This document shows, piece after piece, positions 1-4,696 of a stretch of 6,186 bases of DNA. The notes beneath the pieces were generated by a model. The model did no database searches, was not told where the DNA came from, and was given only the letters and a program-made list of their open reading frames with translations. Source of the DNA: Clostridia bacterium. Its GTDB lineage: Bacteria > Bacillota_A > Clostridia > Oscillospirales > CAG-272. Location: positions 1 through 6,186 of the forward strand of contig JAFQUG010000117.1 of the NCBI GenBank assembly GCA_017408625.1, given 5' to 3'. Position 1 is the stretch's first letter. Each line of letters begins with the position of its first letter. A program made the translations under genes and the position numbers.

Positions 1-773
1 ACTGCGATAAAGTACTGCCAAACGGTTTCTGCAAGACCAGCGTTGTCGAATTCCTCGCGCAGGATCGCGTCAGCCTCGCGCAGCGCGTGCAGTCTGTCGC
101 GGGTGATGGCACCCAGGCAGCGTACGCCGAGTCCGGGGCCGGGGAAGGGCTGACGGTAGACCATCTTGTGAGGCAGGCCGAGTGCTTCGCCGACTACTCT
201 GACCTCATCCTTGAACAGCAGCTTGATGGGCTCAACCAACTCAAACTGCAGATCCTCGGGCAGACCGCCCACGTTGTGGTGCGACTTGACTGCCTTTTTG
301 CCCTCGGCAGCCTTAATGCTTTCGAGAATGTCGGGATAAATGGTGCCCTGAGCCAGGAAGGAAATGCCTTCGAGCTTGGAGGCCTCTTCGGCAAATACGT
401 TAATGAATTCCGCACCGATGATCTTTCTCTTTCTTTCGGGCTCAGCCACGCCTGCCAAAAGATCCAGGAAACGGTCGGTGGCGTCCACGTAAACAAGGTT
501 AGCATCCAGCGCCTTGCCGAACACCTCAATGACCTGTTCACTCTCGCCCTTGCGCATCAGACCGTGATTGACGTGCACGCAGACCAGCTGCTTGCCGATG
601 GCCTTGATCAGCAGCGCGGCAACCACAGAGCTGTCAACACCGCCGGAGAGTGCCAGCAGTACCTTTTTGTCACCCACCTGTGCGCGGATTTGCGCAACCT
701 GCTCGTCAATAAACGCATTGGCAAGCTCGGGGGTGGTAATGCGAACCATAGATTCGGGACGAATATTACTCAT
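1..773 (-). CDS. guaA: GMP synthase, ATP-pyrophosphatase subunit (partial; no glutaminase domain)
   Basis: This is the ATP-pyrophosphatase half of GMP synthase, which adenylates XMP and aminates it to GMP in the cytoplasm. The 257 codons in the window show the PP-loop SGGVDS (residues 43-48), the QGTIYPD block (142-148), [10 protein letters not shown] (163-172) and [10 protein letters not shown] (209-218), all typical of GuaA. The gene runs off the left edge, so the end of the C-terminal dimerisation domain is missing. The ATG at 773 has an AAGGAGG site five bases upstream. The protein begins about 35 residues before the PP-loop, so the class I glutamine amidotransferase domain that precedes it in ordinary bacterial GuaA is absent. 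The yfcE-like gene only 93 bp upstream leaves no room for one. Ammonia must come from a separate glutaminase subunit, as in archaea, or from free ammonium; that is inference. The gene has its own promoter. Confidence 0.93.
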   Translation of the reverse strand, partial: MSNIRPESMVRITTPELANAFIDEQVAQIRAQVGDKKVLLALSGGVDSSVVAALLIKAIGKQLVCVHVNHGLMRKGESEQVIEVFGKALDANLVYVDATDRFLDLLAGVAEPERKRKIIGAEFINVFAEEASKLEGISFLAQGTIYPDILESIKAAEGKKAVKSHHNVGGLPEDLQFELVEPIKLLFKDEVRVVGEALGLPHKMVYRQPFPGPGLGVRCLGAITRDRLHALREADAILREEFDNAGLAETVWQYFIA

Positions 774-810
774 AAAAGCCTCCTTGACTTTGAAACAAAT
801 ATACAAAAAA

Positions 811-839
811 ATTTTATCAAAAACGCGGCCAAAAATCAA
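811..839 (-). promoter_or_regulatory. Sigma-A-type promoter for the GMP synthase gene
   Basis: Read on the minus strand, TTGATT (839-834) and TAAAAT (816-811) are separated by exactly 17 bases in the gap between the phosphodiesterase stop and the guaA start. The predicted transcript starts near 804, giving a leader of about 30 nt. That is too short for a purine riboswitch. The promoter would let guaA be expressed independently of the upstream cluster. It is predicted from sequence only. Confidence 0.65.
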
Positions 840-866
840 GGGGTTAGGAAATATTTTTTGCGCGTA

Positions 867-1397
867 TTACACACTTTTTTCAAACAGCACGCCTCCGTCA
901 AGGCTGTAGGCCGTGAAGGTGCGGTCCTCGTAGATCATGTAAGACGGCGGATTGCCTCCCTTTGGAATGGTCACCGAGCCGGGATTGAAGTAGAAAAGCC
1001 CGTTTTGCTCGTGATGCTCCACGACGTGCGTGTGCCCGTACAGCACCACCGTGCCGGGTGTAAGCTCCGGCAGATCGTGGTGGCCGTGGTGCAGATAGAA
1101 GCAAAGGTCGCCGTCAAAGAGGGTGCGGGAGTCGGTCAGCACGTCAAAGTCCAGCACCATGCCGTCCACCTCGGCGTCGCAGTTGCCGCGCACGCAGAGG
1201 ATCTTGTCACAAATGGCGTTCAGCATGGGAATGACTGCTTTGGGCGCATAGCCGTCGGGCAGATCGTTGCGCGGACCGTGATAGAGCACGTCGCCAAGCA
1301 AAATCAGTCTGTCTGCGCCGCTTTGGGCAAAGATATCGCACAGCTTGGCGCAAGCGTCCGCACCGCCGTGCAGATCGGATGCGATGAGTAGTTTCAT
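867..1397 (-). CDS. yfcE: YfcE-type metallophosphodiesterase (176 aa)
   Basis: This is a small calcineurin-like phosphoesterase that should bind two divalent metals and cleave phosphodiester bonds. The E. coli relative YfcE acts on artificial phosphodiesters and its physiological substrate is unknown. Metal-ligand motifs are complete: SDLHGG (D8, H10), LLGDV (D36), RGNCD (N72), HHGHH (H104) and GHTH (H122, H124). The stretches GDVLYHGPRND, DGYAPK and NPGSVTIPKGGNP are close to E. coli YfcE, and 176 aa is near its usual length (183). The start at 1397 is chosen over an open extension to 1550 because GGAG lies seven bases upstream and homology begins there. The extension would read through an inverted-repeat element. 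The gene lies downstream of the flavin reductase-like gene on the same strand, with a 185-bp gap. Soluble cytoplasmic protein. Confidence 0.93.
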   Translation of the reverse strand: MKLLIASDLHGGADACAKLCDIFAQSGADRLILLGDVLYHGPRNDLPDGYAPKAVIPMLNAICDKILCVRGNCDAEVDGMVLDFDVLTDSRTLFDGDLCFYLHHGHHDLPELTPGTVVLYGHTHVVEHHEQNGLFYFNPGSVTIPKGGNPPSYMIYEDRTFTAYSLDGGVLFEKSV

Positions 1398-1441
1398 GTT
1401 TTTTCTCCGTTTCGTTGGATGATTGGTATGCACAACGTGAA

Positions 1442-1545
1442 CGTAGGGGAAGGTATTACCTTCCCGCACGCGATGTGCAAGGATGGCGTACGGATGATGT
1501 GTTCTAAAACCGTTTGCGTGCGGGAAGATAATATCTTCCCCTACG
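1442..1545. repeat. MITE/REP-like element: two inverted palindromic 30-mers
   Basis: Two 30-bp copies (1442-1471 and 1516-1545) face each other across a 44-bp spacer and match at 28 positions when one is reverse-complemented. Each copy is itself nearly palindromic, with a stem of the form GGGAAGRTA/TAYCTTCCC flanked by GTAG outside and GCACGC inside. The only two differences between the copies are a G-to-A and a C-to-T that pair with each other, so the hairpin is preserved. No target-site duplication and no transposase are visible. The element fills most of the gap between the flavin reductase-like and phosphodiesterase genes. It lacks a U tract, so it is not a standard terminator. Confidence 0.8.
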
Positions 1546-1582
1546 AGCAAACCGTACGGGATGGTGGAACCCCCGCCGGGTG

Positions 1583-2083
1583 TTATTCCTTCACCAGCAC
1601 CTTGGTGATCTCGCAGATATAGACGCGGTGGAAGTCGTCGATGGGGTAGTTTTTGAGCAGTGCGGGATCGAGGAAGTTGGCCTTCTTGAGGTCGTCCACG
1701 TAAAGCTTTTTGCAGATCAGCACCATACGCGCCTCTTCGAGATAGGGCGTGTTGCCGTCAAAAACGGGTGTCAGGCCGGTTTCGGCGTATTTATCGGTAT
1801 CCCTACCGCTTTTTCTGCCGCAAAGCTTGAGTGCGTCGCGCCACTGCTCGTCAAAAAAGGTCAGGGAGAGCGTGTCCGCACTCTCGCAGAATTCATACGT
1901 ATAGCGTTGCGGGCGCACAAAGCAGACGGCAATGGGCTTGTTCCAAAGAATGCCCAGGCAGCCCCAGGACGCAGTCATGGAGTTGGGGCGGCCATCCTTG
2001 GCTGCCGTGATCAGCATCCAGTCCTTGTCAATGGCCTTGAAAACGTTATCTTGGATCTCATAGGGGGAAATTTGGCGAAACAT
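1583..2083 (-). CDS. Flavin reductase-like FMN-binding split-barrel protein (166 aa)
   Basis: This belongs to the flavin reductase-like family (DIM6/NTAB, PF01613-like), small split-barrel proteins that bind FMN and often reduce flavins or partner oxygenases with NAD(P)H. The true substrate is unknown. Visible family marks are NSMTASWG (34-41), KPIAVCFVRPQRYTYEF (49-65) with the flavin-contacting segment, SLTFF (73-77) and SGRDTDKYAETGLTP (92-106). The start at 2083 is chosen because GGAGG sits seven bases upstream and the family domain begins here. A longer reading to 2161 would run into the biotin ligase gene. Only 16 bp separate it from the biotin ligase stop, and its ribosome site lies in that gap, so the two are probably co-transcribed. 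No signal peptide or metal-binding rubredoxin domain is present. Confidence 0.88.
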   Translation of the reverse strand: MFRQISPYEIQDNVFKAIDKDWMLITAAKDGRPNSMTASWGCLGILWNKPIAVCFVRPQRYTYEFCESADTLSLTFFDEQWRDALKLCGRKSGRDTDKYAETGLTPVFDGNTPYLEEARMVLICKKLYVDDLKKANFLDPALLKNYPIDDFHRVYICEITKVLVKE

Positions 2084-2099
2084 CACGTTACCTCCGGAA

Positions 2100-2846
2100 T
2101 CAGGATTTTTTATAAAAAGGGGATGAGGGATCGGGCGCGCTGATGCTGACCTCTCCTGCATACAATATATGCATCTTGCCGTCGTCTGCCTTAACCTTCA
2201 GCGCGCCCTCGTCGGTGACATCCAGTGCGGTGGCAGGGAAGGTGCCGTCCGCCGTGATGCAGCTCACGCGCATGCCGCGCAGCATAAAGCGCGCGCGGTA
2301 GCCGTCCAGCCAAAGCGCGTTGTCGCCGCTTTGCAGGTAAGGGAGCAGGTGCTCGCAGATGCGCAATGCCAGGACTTCGGGGTCGATCTTTGCTTGCAGA
2401 CTCCCCGCAATGCCGTCAAGGTTGTCCGGAAAGTCCTCGGTGGTCAGATTGATCCCGATGCCAACGGCAATGGCAGTGCCGTGCGGCGTGCCAAAGGATT
2501 CGCACAGAATGCCGCAGACCTTGCGGCCGCCAAGGTAGAGATCGTTGACCCATTTGATCTGCGACGAAATGCCGCATAATTGCTCGATGGCCTTGGCACT
2601 TGCAAGGGCTGCTGCGCATGTAAGCCCAGTCAGCTCGGCTACGGGACGTTCGGGGTAGCAAAGCAGCGTAGCGTAAAGCCCCGTGTCGGCAGGGGAAAAG
2701 AAGGAGCGGCCAAGACGTCCGCGTCCCGCGCTTTGCTCGCGCGCGATGATCAGCGCAGGCTGCTTAGTTGCGCCTTGTGAGAGGCGTCGCGCCTCGGCGT
2801 TGGTCGAATCGGTCACGTCGAGCCTTATGATGCGTAAATTTGTCAC
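2100..2846 (-). CDS. birA: Biotin-[acetyl-CoA-carboxylase] ligase, monofunctional (248 aa)
   Basis: The enzyme makes biotinyl-AMP from biotin and ATP and transfers biotin to a lysine on carboxyl-carrier proteins. Motifs are DSTN (13-16), the biotinyl-AMP loop GRGRLGRSF (41-49), KWVNDLYLGGRKVCGIL (98-114) with the conserved lysine K109, and IAVGIGINL followed by a small C-terminal BPL domain. At 248 aa it lacks the N-terminal winged helix-turn-helix of bifunctional BirA (about 320 aa), so it should not repress biotin genes. The GTG at 2846 is preferred over an ATG at 2945 because an AAAGGAGGAGG ribosome site lies just upstream, the promoter lies between the two candidates, and homology starts here. 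Two small deviations are seen: KWVND in place of the usual KWPND, and F in place of W after GRGRxGR. It is the first gene of the leftward cluster. Confidence 0.93.
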   Translation of the reverse strand: MTNLRIIRLDVTDSTNAEARRLSQGATKQPALIIAREQSAGRGRLGRSFFSPADTGLYATLLCYPERPVAELTGLTCAAALASAKAIEQLCGISSQIKWVNDLYLGGRKVCGILCESFGTPHGTAIAVGIGINLTTEDFPDNLDGIAGSLQAKIDPEVLALRICEHLLPYLQSGDNALWLDGYRARFMLRGMRVSCITADGTFPATALDVTDEGALKVKADDGKMHILYAGEVSISAPDPSSPFYKKS

Positions 2847-2879
2847 AGGCCTCCTCCTTTCACTTTTTTTGATATCATA

Positions 2880-2908
2880 AGTATAGCACATTCCGATGAT
2901 TTCGTCAA
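2880..2908 (-). promoter_or_regulatory. Sigma-A promoter for the birA-flavin reductase-yfcE cluster
   Basis: On the minus strand, TTGACG (2908-2903) and TATACT (2885-2880) are separated by 17 bases. Transcription should start near 2873, giving a leader of about 27 nt that carries a very strong AAAGGAGGAGG site. No biotin-operator-like palindrome is evident, which fits a ligase lacking a DNA-binding domain. Confidence 0.8.
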
Positions 2909-2916
2909 GAAAATTT

Positions 2917-2960
2917 CGGCAAGGTTGCCGCGGCTCGCGGGGCAAAAAGGCGGCTTTGCC
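2917..2960. repeat. Three adjacent small hairpins in the divergent intergenic region
   Basis: Back-to-back inverted repeats occur upstream of both divergent promoters: cggca-aggt-tgccg (2917-2930), ccgcg-gct-cgcgg (2928-2940, overlapping the first) and ggcaaa-N8-tttgcc (2941-2960). They lie outside both predicted transcripts, so a role as protein-binding or repeat DNA is more likely than an RNA role. The rest of the 2847-3107 gap holds the two promoters, the 5' leader of the lipoprotein gene and no visible gene. Confidence 0.45.
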
Positions 2961-3015
2961 ATGCCTTTCGCTGTGTTGAATGCGTGAGCAATTTTTGAAC
3001 TTTGCAAGACCGCTC

Positions 3016-3044
3016 TTGACTTTTTGTGCGTCAAGGTGTATGAT
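3016..3044 (+). promoter_or_regulatory. Sigma-A promoter for the lipoprotein gene
   Basis: TTGACT (3016-3021) and TATGAT (3039-3044) are separated by 17 bases. The transcript should begin around 3050-3052, giving a leader of roughly 57 nt up to the chosen start codon. The promoter is divergent from the birA promoter, about 107 bp away. Confidence 0.75.
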
Positions 3045-3051
3045 ATTGGGG

Positions 3052-3082
3052 TAGCCAACTTGGTTCGACTCCCGTTCGGCTA
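3052..3082 (+). promoter_or_regulatory. Stem-loop at the 5' end of the lipoprotein mRNA, with a T-loop-like sequence
   Basis: TAGCC (3052-3056) pairs with GGCTA (3078-3082), and AAC (3057-3059) with GTT (3074-3076) across a single bulged C. The tip contains GG-TTCGACT-CC (3062-3072), where the seven loop bases fit the tRNA T-loop consensus. Because transcription is predicted to start at about 3050-3052, the stem would sit at the extreme 5' end of the mRNA, a position known in other bacteria to stabilise messages. Function here is inference. Confidence 0.45.
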
Positions 3083-3107
3083 ACGATTTATGAAAGAGAG
3101 AGTATAC

Positions 3108-4385
3108 ATGAAAAAGTATATGAATATCGCGCTGCTTTGCGGTGTGATGGCGGCATGCATGCTGCTTTGCTCCTGCGGTCAGTTTGGAGGCGGACGTGAG
3201 CAGATCGATAACATGCTGGATAAGATCTACGGTACAAATGCCCCCGAAACCACTGCTCCCGAGCAGACCACGGCCGGTGCGGAGAAGGAGCCTATCGTTC
3301 GCTACGACTTTTTTGCAAACGATATGGCACAGTTTGTCACGCTGGACAAGGGCCTGTATGCGTCCTTGACAGCTAACGTGGGCAGCGATTATATCCTCTC
3401 CGACGAGGTATTCGATGCGCAGCTCAAGGCGATGCTGTATCAGTATGCAACGCCTACCAACGGCACCGAAAAGGTGACTGATCAGCCCATCCGTCTGGGC
3501 GACAAAGCGTATATTTACTATCGTGGCGAGGTGGACGGCAAGGAATTCGAGGGCGGCTCGAACATGAGCGACTCCGCACCTTACGGTCTTGGTATCGGAT
3601 CAGGCAACTTCATTCCCGGCTTTGAAGAAGGGCTGATCGGTGTCGTGCCCGCAGAAACGAGCAAGGACAACCCCTACCCCGTGCACGTGACCTTCCCCGA
3701 GAATTATAAAGAGGATCTTGCAGGCAAGGATGCCATTTTCTACGTAGTGGTGGAGTACGTGGTACAGTATGAGATTCCCGAGCTGACCGATGAGTTTGTG
3801 GAAAAAACGCTCGAGTATAAGCCCGAGACCGATCTGCCCGATGAAGAGGGTGCACTGGTCAAGGATTATCTTGACAACCTGCGCAAGGGTATGGAGGAAA
3901 ACTTGGCAGAGTCCGCCAAGTCCGCCGCTTACAGTATGGTTATGCAGGGGATTTTGGACAAGCTGACCTTTACGGGCTATCCCGAGGGCGAGGTGGAGTA
4001 CCATTACGATTACTATATCGAAGAATTTGAGTACTATTATTCCTACTACAGCTACATGTACGGTTATGAGTCGATGGACGAGTTTGCCGTGGACTACATG
4101 GGTCTTGAAAAGGGTGCTGACTGGAAGGCTGAGCTGACCAAGGAATGCCAGGGCATGGTGCAGCAGAGCATTCTGGTCCATGCCATTGCCGAGAACGAGG
4201 GCCTTGAGGAGATTTCCGACGAGGAATTCAAGGCTGAGCTTGATTATCTGGTAGACTACTACGAGGGCAAGTACACCGCCGAGTATATCCGTGAGAACAT
4301 GGGTGACGCTGCCATCAAGGACAGCGCACTGTTTTCCAAGGTGCAGGAATTTATCTTAGAGAGAACGACCGTTACCTACGATTAA
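3108..4385 (+). CDS. Lipoprotein with FKBP-type PPIase and trigger-factor-like C-terminal region (425 aa)
   Basis: This is a probable membrane-anchored extracytoplasmic folding factor. A lipoprotein signal (MKKYMNIALL onward) ends at lipobox L20-C21-S22-C23, so C23 would be lipidated. A low-complexity T/P/E linker (about 43-60) follows. An FKBP-like prolyl isomerase domain spans about 127-221, with GDKAYIYYRGEVDGKEFEGG, FIPGFEEGLIG (168-178) and VTFPENY...LAGKDAIFYV, the arrangement seen in trigger factor and its lipoprotein relatives. A helical acidic C-terminal region (about 225-420) resembles the trigger-factor chaperone domain and includes a tyrosine-rich stretch (298-320). The ATG at 3108 follows a weak GAGAGAG site five bases upstream. 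An in-frame ATG at 3090 has no ribosome site and would add six residues. Monocistronic, with its own promoter. The domain call is firm; client proteins are unknown. Confidence 0.88.
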   Translation: MKKYMNIALLCGVMAACMLLCSCGQFGGGREQIDNMLDKIYGTNAPETTAPEQTTAGAEKEPIVRYDFFANDMAQFVTLDKGLYASLTANVGSDYILSDEVFDAQLKAMLYQYATPTNGTEKVTDQPIRLGDKAYIYYRGEVDGKEFEGGSNMSDSAPYGLGIGSGNFIPGFEEGLIGVVPAETSKDNPYPVHVTFPENYKEDLAGKDAIFYVVVEYVVQYEIPELTDEFVEKTLEYKPETDLPDEEGALVKDYLDNLRKGMEENLAESAKSAAYSMVMQGILDKLTFTGYPEGEVEYHYDYYIEEFEYYYSYYSYMYGYESMDEFAVDYMGLEKGADWKAELTKECQGMVQQSILVHAIAENEGLEEISDEEFKAELDYLVDYYEGKYTAEYIRENMGDAAIKDSALFSKVQEFILERTTVTYD

Positions 4386-4404
4386 TAGAAAAAGGCAGCC
4401 CCAT

Positions 4405-4434
4405 GGGGAGATACTCCAAGCGGAGTATCTCCCC
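4405..4434. repeat. Perfect 13-bp-stem hairpin just after the lipoprotein gene
   Basis: GGGGAGATACTCC (4405-4417) and its exact complement (4422-4434) flank a four-base AAGC loop, 19 bp after the stop codon. No U run follows on either strand, so it is not a canonical intrinsic terminator. It could protect the mRNA 3' end or be a dispersed REP-like repeat. An overlapping CCCCATGGGG palindrome (4399-4408) offers an alternative fold. Confidence 0.7.
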
Positions 4435-4436
4435 GG

Positions 4437-4608
4437 TTCTATTCGCCCCCCGGCGAGTGATATTGCCTTTGGCAGTGTTATTCGCCTTTGGCGAGTGGTA
4501 TTTGCTTCGCAAGTTTTCAGGGCGAATAGAATATCACTGAAGCCGCAAGGCTTGAATATCACTATCGCAGCAGCGATAATATCACTCCGACGCAGTCGGA
4601 ATATCACT
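4437..4608. repeat. Array of seven variable mini-hairpins joined by a conserved 9-nt linker
   Basis: The left half has four hairpins (cgcc-cccc-ggcg 4444-4455; gcc-ttt-ggc 4465-4473; cgcc-ttt-ggcg 4483-4493; tgc-ttc-gca 4503-4511) separated by agtgatatt, agtgttatt and agtggtatt (4456, 4474, 4494). The right half has four copies of the complementary linker aatatcact (starting 4530, 4555, 4578, 4600) separated by three hairpins (aagcc-gcaa-ggctt 4540-4553; atcgc-agca-gcgat 4564-4577; ccgac-gca-gtcgg 4587-4599). An 11-bp perfect inverted repeat, ttctattcgcc/ggcgaatagaa (4437-4447, 4521-4531), encloses the left half. Linkers are nearly constant while each stem has its own sequence but stays paired. 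Spacing of 18-25 bp is not a multiple of three, so it is not coding. Confidence 0.85.
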
Positions 4609-4617
4609 CATATAGCA

Positions 4618-4664
4618 AAAAGAGAGAGCTTTGCGAAATGTCTTTTCGCATGACTCTCTCTTTT
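4618..4664. terminator. Two-part bidirectional intrinsic terminator between convergent genes
   Basis: AAAAGAGAGAG (4618-4628) pairs perfectly with CTCTCTCTTTT (4654-4664), and inside it TGCGAAA (4632-4638) pairs with TTTCGCA (4644-4650) around a five-base loop, with a 3x3 internal loop between the stems. The leftward transcript of the sialidase-like gene ends in TTTTTGCT and the rightward transcript of the lipoprotein gene in TTTTACC. The former has the better U tract. It lies 33 bp past the sialidase-like stop codon. Confidence 0.8.
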
Positions 4665-4696
4665 ACCGCTAATGCCGCCCCATCGGACTGTCTTTT

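Noticed and set aside
774..866. Purine riboswitch ahead of guaA
   Set aside because: The predicted leader is only about 30 nt and the 93-bp gap shows no purine aptamer core.
87..1391. Plus-strand 434-codon open frame antisense to guaA and yfcE
   Set aside because: It overlaps two genes with clear catalytic motifs, has no ribosome site and has no recognisable domain. It is an antisense shadow produced by their codon usage.
1398..1580. Intrinsic terminator or separate promoter for yfcE within the inverted-repeat element
   Set aside because: The palindromes have no U tract. The best promoter-like pair on the minus strand (TTGCAC and TAATAC, 16 bp apart) is a weak match lying inside the repeat.
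1580..2143. Plus-strand 187-codon open frame
   Set aside because: It is antisense to the flavin reductase-like gene, whose family motifs and ribosome site are clear.
3046..3083. tRNA gene or tRNA fragment in the lipoprotein leader
   Set aside because: A T-loop-like heptamer is present, but there are no D and anticodon arms and the T-stem pairs poorly, so no cloverleaf can be drawn.
3600..4181. Minus-strand 193-codon open frame
   Set aside because: It is antisense to the FKBP/trigger-factor-like lipoprotein and has no ribosome site or homology I recognise.
4437..4608. CRISPR array
   Set aside because: Repeats are only 9 nt, the intervening pieces are themselves palindromes, the orientation flips in the middle, and no cas genes are present.
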